DNA of 64,000 nucleotides from Micromonospora violae (GTDB lineage Bacteria; Actinomycetota; Actinomycetes; Mycobacteriales; Micromonosporaceae): positions 6,076,001 through 6,140,000 of the forward strand of contig NZ_SHKK01000001.1 of the NCBI RefSeq assembly GCF_004217135.1, read 5' to 3'. Made by a program: the position numbers and the translations under genes. Positions 22,965 to 31,975 of this stretch are shown here, one piece after another (within the stretch, counting starts at the first letter, position 1; every line of letters begins with the position of its first letter). The notes beneath the pieces were generated by a model. The model made no database searches and was not told the origin of the DNA. It saw only the letters and a list, made by a program, of their open reading frames with translations.

Positions 22965-23621
22965 TCAGGACGCTGGCCCGGGGCCGTGGTTCCCGTCGTG
23001 GTCGCCCAGATTCACCGACGACAACCGTTCGTCCCAGCTGTCCCAGTACGCCTGCTTCTTCGAGCCCCAGTAGTAGGTGCGGTATCCCAACAGGTCGCCG
23101 TAGACCTCATTGCGTTCGACGTTGTCGGGTGTCCCGAACGCGGTCAGGAAATCCTCATACGACCGCAGCGAACCGAAGTAGGCCAGGGGGCCGCGCTCCG
23201 CGCCGTACAACGCGAAGCCGACCACTGTTCCACCCGCGATCTTGTAGCTGATGTTGCCGGCGAAATGCAGCATGCCCTCAGCGTCGATGACGCTGTCGAC
23301 TACCTCGTCGAGAGTGAGTCGCTGGCCGTCTGCACCGTAATATTCGCGTTCCGCCCCGGCGCTGCTCTTCTGCCTGTGAACGATCGGGGAGAGGGTGACT
23401 TGCTCGATCCGCTCTCGGTCGACGGAGTCAGCTGCGTTCGATCCGTAGCGAATCCCAGCGAGGGTCAGCATCCGGAGATCAGGGACGGGTTGGGCAAGGA
23501 CATCGAGGCTGTCCAGGATCTCGATCACCGGACCAAGGTAGTCGTGGCATAACTGACGCTCCGGCCCGACCCGCGATCCGCATCTGGTCCGCGAGAGGCC
23601 GACCGGCAGCGGGGCAAGCAT
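22965..23621 (-). CDS. Hypothetical protein
   Basis: About 218 residues from ATG 23621; GTG 23639 would add six. No family is recognised. It looks like a soluble globular protein, with an aromatic-rich C-terminal part (GYRTYYWGSKKQAYWDSWDE) and AGNISYKIAGGTVVGFALYG in the middle. The codon bias is less GC3-extreme than in the core genes, and it sits beside an integrase remnant, so horizontal origin is likely. Divergent from the next gene; small size and location would fit an immunity-type protein, but that is only a guess. Confidence 0.6.
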   Translation of the reverse strand: MLAPLPVGLSRTRCGSRVGPERQLCHDYLGPVIEILDSLDVLAQPVPDLRMLTLAGIRYGSNAADSVDRERIEQVTLSPIVHRQKSSAGAEREYYGADGQRLTLDEVVDSVIDAEGMLHFAGNISYKIAGGTVVGFALYGAERGPLAYFGSLRSYEDFLTAFGTPDNVERNEVYGDLLGYRTYYWGSKKQAYWDSWDERLSSVNLGDHDGNHGPGPAS

Positions 23622-23646
23622 GGCATCGATCGGCCACACTCTGGCT

Positions 23647-24474
23647 ATGGACCCTCAAGGCCCGGCAACACCACCGGCGGTAGCCGAGCCGGCAACACCA
23701 CCGGCGGTAGCCGAGCCGGCGACACCACCGGCGGTAGCCGAGGAGGCGACCTCAGCAGCAACGTCCTCGGGCTCACCGGAGCAGAGGGCTCCTAGGTCAG
23801 AGCCGCCCGCCCCGGGCTCTGCGCCCGATGAAGCAACTCTTGCAGAGCAAACGGCAGCAAGCTCGGGACCCAACTTCTTCATGCGGCACCAAGGGTTCAT
23901 CAACCTGACGATGGTTGTCGTGACCACCATCGTGGCTGTATTGAGTTTGTTTTACGCGCGCGCAGCCTTCTTGATGGCCGAGGAGCAGGAGCAGCACCGG
24001 AATGCCGACCAGATAGCGATTTGGACCGTCCGGAAAGGGAACGCTCTGAATCCCTACGGGACCGACGCAGTTCAGATTCAGAACCGATCGTCGGACGCGG
24101 CAGCTTCCGTCACCCTGGTCAGCTGGAACGATGATCAGCCTCTGTCCTGGGCGATCAAAGATGACAAGACAACAATCGACACCTACGGCGCGTGGTCGCT
24201 CGATGACCTGGGAGCATGCACAAGTCTGGTCCTGGCACATCCCGATCCGGAGAGCCGCCAGATGGGCCTGATCTTCATTCTGGATGGTCAAACGTGGCTA
24301 GTCGTTGCCGGTCAGCCTTTGATGCCGCTTGGCAAGGGAAGTTATGTAGTGCGCAACAAAATGACCTCAGTGACCATCCCGGTTGTCGCTTGGGTTGCAG
24401 ACAAGAACGGCAATGGACCAACCATGTCCCCCAGGCCTCCCGCCGACGGTCAGTGGCAGGATTCAGCCTGTTGA
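23647..24474 (+). CDS. Hypothetical single-pass membrane protein with PATPPAVAE repeats
   Basis: 275 residues from ATG 23647 (ATG 23620 would add nine). The N-terminal ~75 residues are low-complexity, with three tandem copies of PATPPAVAE, then Ser/Pro/Glu-rich. One transmembrane helix follows (FINLTMVVVTTIVAVLSLFYARAAF region, ~residues 83-107), and the rest is a beta-rich soluble domain of unknown function (AVQIQNRSSDAAASVTLVSW). Part of the variable block beside the tRNA-Thr island. Confidence 0.65.
   Translation: MDPQGPATPPAVAEPATPPAVAEPATPPAVAEEATSAATSSGSPEQRAPRSEPPAPGSAPDEATLAEQTAASSGPNFFMRHQGFINLTMVVVTTIVAVLSLFYARAAFLMAEEQEQHRNADQIAIWTVRKGNALNPYGTDAVQIQNRSSDAAASVTLVSWNDDQPLSWAIKDDKTTIDTYGAWSLDDLGACTSLVLAHPDPESRQMGLIFILDGQTWLVVAGQPLMPLGKGSYVVRNKMTSVTIPVVAWVADKNGNGPTMSPRPPADGQWQDSAC
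23662..23742 (+). repeat. Three tandem 27-bp repeats inside a coding region
   Basis: Units at 23662, 23689 and 23716, almost identical (the third has one change, GGCAAC to GGCGAC). They encode PATPPAVAE three times. Typical of slippage-prone proline-rich linkers. Confidence 0.9.
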
Positions 24475-24594
24475 TCCTGTGCCTTCACGCTGCGCCGACA
24501 TGGGCGTCAGCCTAGGTCTCCTTCTGCCGGAGAGCTGGGCGGTCTGCCGACTCGCGGCCGGGGAGAGCCATCGACACGCGGCATACTTCCCCGC

Positions 24595-24963
24595 ATGAGC
24601 TACGACCTGGCGGTGTGGGAGGGCGACATGCCCGCCGACGACGAAGCGGCCGGCGGGGTGTACGAAGCCCTGTACCAGCAGTACTTCGAGTGCGAGGAGC
24701 TGCCACCCACGCCCCGGATCCGCGCCTACGTCGATGCCGTCGCGCAACGGTGGCCCGACCTCTATGGCCACGACGCCCAGCTCTATCCCCTGTCGAACGG
24801 AATCATCGATGAGGCGTCCGGCCCGATGGTCTACTTCACGATCCCCTTCCACCGGGCCGACGAGGTTTCGGCGGCAGCAGCGCGCCTGGCCGCCGACCAC
24901 GGGCTCGTTTGCTACGACCCGCAGGGGGAACACCTGCGCCCCGCCACCGGTCACGAAGACTGA
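24595..24963 (+). CDS. Hypothetical protein, 122 residues
   Basis: Starts MSYDLAVWEGDMPADDEAAG, ATG 24595 with a TACTTC hexamer just before it. It is acidic and soluble, with GPMVYFTIPFHRADEVSAAAARLAADHGLVCYDP giving a clear alpha/beta pattern. Short proteins starting SYDLAVWEG are widespread in actinobacteria without a known role. No operon partner is evident. Confidence 0.7.
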   Translation: MSYDLAVWEGDMPADDEAAGGVYEALYQQYFECEELPPTPRIRAYVDAVAQRWPDLYGHDAQLYPLSNGIIDEASGPMVYFTIPFHRADEVSAAAARLAADHGLVCYDPQGEHLRPATGHED

Positions 24964-24982
24964 CGCGTCGTTGGCGAGCAGG

Positions 24983-25843
24983 TCATGGATGGCTGGCCGT
25001 GGACAGTGCGGCGGCCACCCGGGACGCCTCGCGTCGGCCCTGCTCGCGGGCTGCGGCCACGAGCGCCGGTACGACGGATCTGTCCATCACGCTGGTTCCC
25101 TGGGCGCGTTTGGACGCCTGGTCCCGCAGCAGCAGCTCCACCCGGCGGCCGGCACCCAGCGCGGCTCGCTGTCTGTCGATGCGCGCCCACGGTCCGATCG
25201 CGGCGGTGCTGGGCGCGAGGGCGATGACCGGGCCGTTCCCGGGGGCGAGGTCGAGGTTGAGGGTGGACCGCATGCCGCCGTCCATGTAGCGGCGGTCGCC
25301 GATGCTGACCGGGGTGGCAGAGAGCGGCATGGCGCAGCTCGCGGCGACGGCGTCCACCAGTGGGACGCCGTCGTGCCGGGTGATGGTGCGGCTGACGCCG
25401 GTTTCGGTGTCGACGACCACGATGCGCAGGTCCGCGTCGTCCGGCCAGGCGTGGTTGGGTAGGCGGGCTTCGGCAATGCGGCGCTGCCGGGACGGGTCGT
25501 CGATGCGGGCGGCGCGGGCGAGTCGGCCGAGGCGGCGAGCGGCCTGCTCGGGGCTGCGCGCGAACAGTTGTGCCCGCGCGAGCCGGAGCAGGTCGAGGAG
25601 GCCGAGTGCGGGTGAGGTCTCGTGGGCGACGCCGCCGCGCTGGTGTTCGAAGAGGTCCGCGAGTGGAGTGCCGCTGGTGACCTGGGCGCCCACGACGGCG
25701 CCGGCGCTGGTGCCGATGAGGATGGCCTGCGGCGTCACGGTCACCCCCTCGTCGGCGAGCCCGGTGAGGATGCCGACCTCCCAGGCGATGCCGGCCACTC
25801 CACCGCCACCGAGCACCCAGACGGGGCGCGGGTCGTCCGTCAT
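24983..25843 (-). CDS. Patatin-like phospholipase
   Basis: 286 residues. It has the oxyanion-hole glycines VLGGGGVAGIAWEVG (residues ~10-24), the nucleophile elbow IGTSAGAVVGA (Ser ~46) and the catalytic dyad motif YMDGGMRS. It is expected to hydrolyse acyl chains of lipids; cytosolic or membrane-peripheral, with no signal peptide. Close relatives are annotated as patatin-like esterases of unknown substrate. Confidence 0.88.
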   Translation of the reverse strand: MTDDPRPVWVLGGGGVAGIAWEVGILTGLADEGVTVTPQAILIGTSAGAVVGAQVTSGTPLADLFEHQRGGVAHETSPALGLLDLLRLARAQLFARSPEQAARRLGRLARAARIDDPSRQRRIAEARLPNHAWPDDADLRIVVVDTETGVSRTITRHDGVPLVDAVAASCAMPLSATPVSIGDRRYMDGGMRSTLNLDLAPGNGPVIALAPSTAAIGPWARIDRQRAALGAGRRVELLLRDQASKRAQGTSVMDRSVVPALVAAAREQGRREASRVAAALSTASHP

Positions 25844-25911
25844 CAGTCCTCCGCTCGGCTCGAAAACTGCTAACGCCGTTCGCGGTTTACTCTACCATTG
25901 ATGACGGCGGA

Positions 25912-26556
25912 TCAGGGCTGTCGTCGTCCCACGATGATGCCGCCGAGGCGGCTCTCCGCCGAGGTGACGGTGGTCTGCGAGTCGACGGTGAACCCGTGCC
26001 GGCGTAGCCAGGCCGCCACCTGGGCTGGCTGCCGACGGTGGACGTGGACGTTCATCGGGTGGCCGCCGTACCCCTCGGTCTTGAGGGTCGTCTCGTCGCC
26101 CACGTGGAAGCCGAGCAGCAGGGGGCCGCCTGGGCGCACCACCCGCCGGAAGTGCGCGAACACCGCGTCGATCTGGTCGTCGGGGACATGGATGAGGGAG
26201 TACCAGGCGACCACACCGGCCACCGAACCGTCGGCCAGATCGAGGTCGGTCATCGAGCCGACCTCGAACCTCAGCCCTGGGTGGTCACGGCGGGCCACGT
26301 CGATCATCCCGGGCGAGAGGTCGATCCCGAAGGCGTCGACGCCGAGGGTGCGCAGGTGGGCGGTGATGCGCCCCGTCCCGCAGCCCACATCCGCGACCGG
26401 CCCGCCGCCGGCGGCCGCCACCAACTCCGCGAACGACGCCAGCGCGGCCCGTTCGTACGGCGACTCGGCCAGCAGGTCGCGTACCAGGTGGGCGTAGCTG
26501 ACCGCGACGGTGTCGTAGGAGGTGCGAGTTTCTGCCAGCCAGTCGCCCACTGTCAC
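25912..26556 (-). CDS. Class I SAM-dependent methyltransferase
   Basis: 214 residues from GTG 26556. SAM-binding motif I is PVADVGCGTGRITAHL, then FGIDLSPGMIDVARRDHPGL and VAGVVAWYSLIHVPDDQI, a standard class I fold of the Methyltransf_11/25 type. The substrate is unknown. It lies 17 nt downstream (minus strand) of the PPOX gene and may share its transcript. Confidence 0.85.
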   Translation of the reverse strand: MTVGDWLAETRTSYDTVAVSYAHLVRDLLAESPYERAALASFAELVAAAGGGPVADVGCGTGRITAHLRTLGVDAFGIDLSPGMIDVARRDHPGLRFEVGSMTDLDLADGSVAGVVAWYSLIHVPDDQIDAVFAHFRRVVRPGGPLLLGFHVGDETTLKTEGYGGHPMNVHVHRRQPAQVAAWLRRHGFTVDSQTTVTSAESRLGGIIVGRRQP

Positions 26557-26572
26557 GACCCCAACGCCCGGC

Positions 26573-27190
26573 TCAGACGTAGATCTTCGCGGCGTACTCG
26601 GGGCCGTAGTGCCGTTCCAGGTCTTCGAGGTTCTCGTTCGGTGCCTCGACCTCCTTGACCAGGCGCGCGCGGGACGGCAACAGGTCGGGCTGCCAGGTCT
26701 CCGGCCGCCACAACGCGGACCGCAGGAACGCCTTCGCGCAGTGGTAGAAGATCTGCTCGATCTCCACCACCACGGCGAGCACCGGCCGGTGCCCCTTGAC
26801 CACCATGTCGTCGAACCAGGGTGCGTCGCTGACCAGGCGGGCCCGCCCGTTGATCCGCAGCGTGTCGGTGCGCCCGGGGATCATGAAAAGCAGCCCGACG
26901 TGGGGGTTGTCGAGGATGTTGCGGTAGCCGTCGGCCCGCTTGTTGCCGGGCCGCTCGGGCAGCGCGATGGTCGTGTCGTCCAGCACCAGGGCGAACCCGG
27001 CCGGGTCGCCCTTGGGGGACACGTCGCAGCTACCGTCGGCCCCGGCCGTGGCGAGCAGGCAGAACGGCGAGGCGCCGAGCCACTCGCGGTCCCGCTCGTG
27101 CAGGCGGGTGCGCTCCTTGTTGGCGGCCCGCGCGTTCGGCACCCCAAGCAGCTCGCGCAACTCCTCGTGCGAGGTGATCTCCACCGTCAC
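26573..27190 (-). CDS. PPOX-family flavin-dependent protein (pyridoxamine 5'-phosphate oxidase-like)
   Basis: 205 residues, GTG 27190 with GGGAGG upstream. FCLLATAGADGSCDVSPKGDPAGFALVLDD is the split-barrel FMN-binding signature of the MSMEG_1061-type PPOX proteins, followed by NILDNPHVGLLFMIPGRTDTLRINGRA. The C-terminal cysteine-containing helix (FYHCAKAFLRSALW) is typical. Probably an FMN- or F420-dependent reductase of unknown substrate. Confidence 0.87.
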   Translation of the reverse strand: MTVEITSHEELRELLGVPNARAANKERTRLHERDREWLGASPFCLLATAGADGSCDVSPKGDPAGFALVLDDTTIALPERPGNKRADGYRNILDNPHVGLLFMIPGRTDTLRINGRARLVSDAPWFDDMVVKGHRPVLAVVVEIEQIFYHCAKAFLRSALWRPETWQPDLLPSRARLVKEVEAPNENLEDLERHYGPEYAAKIYV

Positions 27191-27343
27191 GTCGGGCCTC
27201 CCTCAGCCGTTGACCTGGTGGCGGGCACCACCGTGGTCAGCCTAGGCCGCCGTGACCAGCGCGAGGTTTGTGCCGGGTCGCCCGGGGTACGGCCCGCCGT
27301 ACGAGACCGTCGCGCAGCGCAGCCGACCAGTGGAGGCCGGGAG

Positions 27344-27952
27344 ATGGAGAGCCGACTCAAGGTGCTGGGGCACCCAGTCCATCCGATGCTGGTCATGTTC
27401 CCGGTCGCGCTGCTGGCCACGGCGGTGCTGTTCGATGTGATCGACACCGTGGGTGGTCCCGACTTCCTCGGCGAGGTCGCGTACTGGAACATCACCGTCG
27501 GCCTGATCGGCGGCCTGCTCGCCGCGGCGGCCGGCTCGTTCGACCTGCTGGCGATCCCGACCGGCACCCGCGCCAAACGGGTGGGTCTGCTGCACGCGGG
27601 CGCCAACGTCGCGGTGGTCCTGCTCTTCGCCGCCGTGTGGGTGGTGCGGCTCAACGCGGATTCCCGCGCCGCCGGCGGGGCACTGGTCGCCATCGAGGTG
27701 GTCGCGGTGGCGATCCTCGGCATCAGCGCCTGGCTCGGTGGCGAACTGGTCGACCGGCTCGGGGTGGGCGTCGACCCGGACGCCGACCTGGACGCGCCCA
27801 GCTCACTACGGCCGACGGCGAGCACCGTTCCCGCGGGCCGCACCGGGCCGCGCTCCAGCGACCTCTCCACGGGTACGCCGATGCCCGGCGATCCCGCTGC
27901 GGACCGGGAGCTGCACCGCCCGGACACCGCCGGCGAGATCGACCGGCCGTAG
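27344..27952 (+). CDS. DUF2231 membrane protein
   Basis: 202 residues from ATG 27344 (GGAGGCCGGGAG upstream). It starts MESRLKVLGHPVHPMLVMFP, the defining G-H-P-x-H-P motif of DUF2231, with four transmembrane helices and a cytosolic Pro/Ser-rich tail. DUF2231 proteins are predicted heme- or redox-associated membrane proteins; the function here is open. Confidence 0.88.
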   Translation: MESRLKVLGHPVHPMLVMFPVALLATAVLFDVIDTVGGPDFLGEVAYWNITVGLIGGLLAAAAGSFDLLAIPTGTRAKRVGLLHAGANVAVVLLFAAVWVVRLNADSRAAGGALVAIEVVAVAILGISAWLGGELVDRLGVGVDPDADLDAPSSLRPTASTVPAGRTGPRSSDLSTGTPMPGDPAADRELHRPDTAGEIDRP

Positions 27953-27960
27953 CGGGCCGG

Positions 27961-29067
27961 GTGGTCACCCCGTCCGTGCTCGGCCCGACCGCCGAGCGCC
28001 TTCCCGACGTGCGGCGGATCGCCGTACTGCGCGCCAACGCGCTGGGCGACTTCATCTTCACCCTGCCGGCGCTGGACGCGCTGCGCGGCGCGTACCCCTC
28101 GGCGGAGATCGTGTTGCTCGGCGCGCCGTGGCACGCGAAGCTCTGGCGCGACCGGCCGGGCCCGGTGGACCGGGTGCTGGTGGTGCCGCCGGCACCCGGC
28201 ATCCGTACGCCCGACCCGGGAGAGCCGGAGTCGTCGATGGACGACTTCGTGGCCGCTGCCGCCGGTATGGAGTTCGATCTGGCGGTGCAGATCCACGGTG
28301 GCGGGGCCAACTCCAACCCGCTGATCAGCCGGCTCGGTGCCCGGGTGACGGTCGGTCTGCGCGCCGACGACGCGCCGCCGTTGGACCGGTGGCTCCGCTA
28401 CGTCTACTACCAGCATGAGGTGATCCGCTACCTGGAGGTGGTGGCGCTGGTGGGGGCGTCGGCCACCAGCATCATGCCGACGCTGGCGGTGACCGACGCC
28501 GACCGGGCCGAGGCCGCCCGGGTGCTCGGCCCGGCCGAGCGACGCCGGGTGGCGCTGCATCCGGGGGCCTCCGACACGCGCCGCCGCTGGCCCGCCGAAC
28601 GCTTCGCCGAGGTGGCCCGAGCGCTGCACGACGACGGGTACGAGGTGCTGGTCACCGGTACGCCCGCCGAGCAGGAGGTGGTGGACCGGGTTGTCGCCGC
28701 GGCGCAGGTGCCGGTACGCCCGCAGGTGGGCACGCTCAGCCTGGGCGGGCTCGTGGGCTGTTACGCCGACTGCGCGCTGGTCGTCTCGAACGACACCGGC
28801 CCGCTGCACCTGGCCGCCGCGGTGGGCACGCCCACCGTGGGCATCTTCTGGGTCGGCAACCTGATCAACACGGCGAGCCCGTTGCGCGGCCGGCACCGAC
28901 CGATCTGCTCCTGGGTGGTGCACTGCCCGGTCTGCGGGGTGGACTGCACACCCGGCATCTACCCGCACCGGCCGGGCGACGGCGAGTGCCCGCACCGGGA
29001 TTCCTTCGTCACCGACGTACCGGTGATCGAGGTGCTGGAGGCCGCCCGGGAGCTGCTCGCCCCGTAG
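27961..29067 (+). CDS. Glycosyltransferase family 9 (ADP-heptosyltransferase-like)
   Basis: 368 residues from GTG 27961. IAVLRANALGDFIFTLPALDALR is the classical GT9 N-terminus. RRVALHPGASDTRRRWPAERFAEVA and LVVSNDTGPLHLAAAVGTPTVGIFW form the sugar-nucleotide site. A cysteine-rich end (CPVCGVDCTPGIYPH) follows. GT9 enzymes usually transfer heptose from ADP-heptose in LPS assembly. This is a Gram-positive genome, but the HldE-like gene close by suggests that ADP-heptose is made and used here. Confidence 0.9.
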   Translation: MVTPSVLGPTAERLPDVRRIAVLRANALGDFIFTLPALDALRGAYPSAEIVLLGAPWHAKLWRDRPGPVDRVLVVPPAPGIRTPDPGEPESSMDDFVAAAAGMEFDLAVQIHGGGANSNPLISRLGARVTVGLRADDAPPLDRWLRYVYYQHEVIRYLEVVALVGASATSIMPTLAVTDADRAEAARVLGPAERRRVALHPGASDTRRRWPAERFAEVARALHDDGYEVLVTGTPAEQEVVDRVVAAAQVPVRPQVGTLSLGGLVGCYADCALVVSNDTGPLHLAAAVGTPTVGIFWVGNLINTASPLRGRHRPICSWVVHCPVCGVDCTPGIYPHRPGDGECPHRDSFVTDVPVIEVLEAARELLAP

Positions 29068-29068
29068 G

Positions 29069-29947
29069 TCACGCCGGCTGCGGGGTGTCCTCGTCGGCGA
29101 GGACGACCTCCCACGCCTCCACGTCCCGGTCGGTGACCGTGGTGGGGGACTCCAGGTGGTACGCGCCGCTGGGCAGGATGCCCGCGCCGCCGTAGCGGGA
29201 CAGCACGGCGAGCTGAGCGGCCACGTCCTCGCCCTGGTGCTTCTCCTGCACCCGACGCCAGAAGTCGAAACCACCGGCGTCGACGAGCTTGGCCCGGTCG
29301 TAGAGCACGCACCCGCCGATCCAGGAGACCTTGTACGCCCGCCACTCGCCCGGCGCCAACGCCACCTGCTCGGTGATGTGCAGCAGGTTCGCGGCCGAGT
29401 GGATCCGGGCCCGGTTCCACTCGGGAGTGTCGGGTCGGATCCGCTCCGGGGTGGGCGGGCCGGCCCACTCCTCGTAGTGGCCGTGCGATTCCGGGCGTAC
29501 GTCGTCGGCGTACGACAGCCCGTGTACGCCGTTGCCGACGAACCCACAGCCCAGCTCACCGATCGCGGTGACCAGTCGGTGCAGCGCCCCCGGTTCCAGC
29601 CAGATGTCGTCGTCGAGAGTGAGGACGTACCGGGCGGCCGAGGCGGCGAGCAGGTACGCCCGATGTTCGGCCAACCCCCGGCGGGGCAGCCGACGGGTCA
29701 GCAGCACCGGGTGACCCCGGTGGCGGAGCGCCCGGACCATGGTGGCAGCGGCGGGATGCGTGTACGCCGGATCCCCATCGGACTGGTCACTGACGACCAC
29801 CCCGAAGCCGGGCACTCCGTCCTGGGCGGCGAGCCCGCCCAGGGTGACCGCCAGCTCGGCGGGCCGGTTCCGGGTCGGAATCAGCACGTCGACCAGCCGG
29901 TCGGCGCGGAACTCCGCCGGGGTGCCGAGGTCGAGAGGGCGGTTCAC
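29069..29947 (-). CDS. Glycosyltransferase family 2
   Basis: 292 residues from GTG 29947, overlapping the HldE-like stop (GTGA). GT-A fold motifs: VDVLIPTRNRPAELAVTLGG, GVVVSDQSDGDP, and the D-x-D region YVLTLDDDIWLEPGA. It ends with a helix-rich tail. It transfers an unknown sugar, probably in the same surface-glycan pathway as the adjacent GT9 and HldE genes. Confidence 0.88.
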   Translation of the reverse strand: MNRPLDLGTPAEFRADRLVDVLIPTRNRPAELAVTLGGLAAQDGVPGFGVVVSDQSDGDPAYTHPAAATMVRALRHRGHPVLLTRRLPRRGLAEHRAYLLAASAARYVLTLDDDIWLEPGALHRLVTAIGELGCGFVGNGVHGLSYADDVRPESHGHYEEWAGPPTPERIRPDTPEWNRARIHSAANLLHITEQVALAPGEWRAYKVSWIGGCVLYDRAKLVDAGGFDFWRRVQEKHQGEDVAAQLAVLSRYGGAGILPSGAYHLESPTTVTDRDVEAWEVVLADEDTPQPA

Positions 29948-31776
29948 GACGCCTGGGTGCGGGTGCGCGGCGCCGGCTCGGGTTGCCGATCATCGGCGTA
30001 CGCCGAAGGTTCCGTGGGGTGCCCGGACGGGTCCTGGCTGTGCGACCGGATCCGCTCGATGATCGCCGAGGTGGACCGGTCCGGCACGTACCCCAGGGTG
30101 CGCACCTGACCACCCAGCCGGCGCACCAGCGGCGCCTCCGGCACCAGCTCCGGCGGGTAGTCGCCGCCCTTGACGTACACGTCCGGTCGGACCGCCTCGA
30201 TCAGCGCGGCAGGTGAGTCCTCCTCGAAGACCACCACGTGGTCCACGCAGGCGAGCGCGGCGAGCAGGGCACCCCGGTCCTCGACCGGGTTGACCGGCCG
30301 GTCCGGGCCCTTCAACCGTCGTACGCTGCCGTCCGAGTTGACCGCGACGATGAGCAGGTCACCCAACGCGCGGGCCTGCTCCAGGTACCGCACGTGCCCG
30401 CGATGCAGCACGTCGAAGCATCCGTTGGTGAAGACCACCGACCGTCCCGCCTCGCGGTACTCGGCGACGATCGCGTCCAACTCGTCGCCGTCGACCATCG
30501 CCGGGTGGCTGGTGGTGTCGGCCGGCTGGCCCAGCGCGGCGAGCAGGTCGTCCCGTCGACACACGCAGGTGCCGGTGTCCGAGACGGTGATGGTGGCCGC
30601 CAGTTGGGCGAGCTGGGCGGCGGTGGGCAGGGGCGCGTCCGCGGCCAGGGCCAACGTCATCGCCGCCAGGTACGCGTCGCCGGCACCCACGGCGTGGCTC
30701 GCCGGCACCGGGGTGCTGTGGCTGCGTCGTGGCTCCCCGTCGGCCCCACCGACCACCGCGCCCTCGGTGTCCAGGGTCACCGCGACCACGTCGGCACCGG
30801 TGTGCGCACGCAGTTCGGCCAGGCGCGACTCGGCCAGGACGGCCCGGTCGACGCCCTCTCCGGCCCGGGTGTTCACGGTGACGCCGGTGCCGGTGACGCT
30901 GAGCCCGTCGCCGGTGAGCGCCACCCGGCCCTCGCCCGGGGTGGGCTCACCGACCGGCCCCGAGGTGACGTCGTCGGCGCGTACCGCGCCCGGGGCCGCG
31001 CCCACTGTCATCTCGGAGGGCCCGTCGGCCACGTCGCCGTCCGGGTGTTCCAGGTGCAGTTCGGTCCCACCGGTCGGTCGGGTCGTACCGCCCGCGCGGG
31101 CCAACAGTCGGGTCGCCTCGGCGAAGCTGGGGGTGACCACGGTCGGCGCGAGGCCCCGCCAGTCGGCCAGGTCGTGGGCGTCCAACGCGACAGTGGCGTA
31201 CCGCTGGCGGTTCTCGACCAACCACGCGCGGACCGGCGCGGGCAGCGCGCCCAGGCCGTAGTCGCAGACCACCAGAGTCGGTGCCTCCCCGCCGGCGGCG
31301 GCGCGCAGCTCCTCGGTCGCGCAGCTCAGTGCGGTGAGCAGCCGGACCACCCCGTCGTGGTCCAGGGCGTCCTCCGGGTCGCCGGAGTCCTCCCGCAGCA
31401 GGATCTGGTTGCCGGCCAACATCCGCCGCTTCACCGGGGTGGGCCGACCGGGCTGGTTGACCGTGCGGTCCCAGACGCCCGCGCGGTCCAGGCAGTCGTG
31501 CAGTTCGTCCCCGGCGACGTCGGCGCCGACCGGCGCCACCAGCACCGCCCGTCCACCGAGGGCGGCGACGTTCACGGCGGTGTTCGCGGCCCCACCGGCG
31601 GCTGAGATGCGCCGACGCAGGGTGAGGACCGGGGCGGGCGCCTCCCGGCAGAGCCGGTCGGAGTCGGCGAACCGCCATTCGTCCAACATGGCGTCACCGA
31701 CGATCAGGACTGGGCGTCCGAGCCAGCTCTCCACGACGGTGGCGAGCCGGCGCTGTTCCGCTGCTGCTCCTGCCAT
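29944..31776 (-). CDS. hldE: Bifunctional heptose-7-phosphate kinase / heptose-1-phosphate adenylyltransferase-like protein with internal insertion
   Basis: 610 residues from ATG 31776 (GGGGAGGC upstream). Residues ~20-400 are a PfkB-type kinase (VLIVGDAMLDEW, SAAGGAANTAVNVAALGG, and late SHAVGAGDAYLAAMTLALA). Residues ~440-575 are the nucleotidyltransferase (VVFTNGCFDVLHRGHVRYLEQA). The kinase carries a ~75-residue low-complexity insertion at about residues 228-303 (rich in Gly, Thr, Asp, Pro), absent from typical HldE of ~475 residues. It makes ADP-heptose for glycosyltransferases. The insertion is in frame and is probably a surface loop. Confidence 0.88.
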   Translation of the reverse strand: MAGAAAEQRRLATVVESWLGRPVLIVGDAMLDEWRFADSDRLCREAPAPVLTLRRRISAAGGAANTAVNVAALGGRAVLVAPVGADVAGDELHDCLDRAGVWDRTVNQPGRPTPVKRRMLAGNQILLREDSGDPEDALDHDGVVRLLTALSCATEELRAAAGGEAPTLVVCDYGLGALPAPVRAWLVENRQRYATVALDAHDLADWRGLAPTVVTPSFAEATRLLARAGGTTRPTGGTELHLEHPDGDVADGPSEMTVGAAPGAVRADDVTSGPVGEPTPGEGRVALTGDGLSVTGTGVTVNTRAGEGVDRAVLAESRLAELRAHTGADVVAVTLDTEGAVVGGADGEPRRSHSTPVPASHAVGAGDAYLAAMTLALAADAPLPTAAQLAQLAATITVSDTGTCVCRRDDLLAALGQPADTTSHPAMVDGDELDAIVAEYREAGRSVVFTNGCFDVLHRGHVRYLEQARALGDLLIVAVNSDGSVRRLKGPDRPVNPVEDRGALLAALACVDHVVVFEEDSPAALIEAVRPDVYVKGGDYPPELVPEAPLVRRLGGQVRTLGYVPDRSTSAIIERIRSHSQDPSGHPTEPSAYADDRQPEPAPRTRTQAS

Positions 31777-31975
31777 GCCTCCCCGGGTCCCCAGCGGCCT
31801 GGCGGACAAACCTGCGCACCGACCGGCCCCGCCGGTGGTGATGCTGCTGGTCACGCTGCCTTCGACGCGAACCTGGCCGACGTGCCTCGTCCTGTCCCGG
31901 CCTGTCTCGACCTGTTTCGGGCGTTCGAGGGCGGGAACGGAACTGAGGTGACCCCCGGAAAGGAGATGTACCGAG

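Noticed and set aside
23662..23742. CRISPR array
   Set aside because: The three 27-bp units are directly adjacent without spacers and keep a reading frame inside a protein gene.
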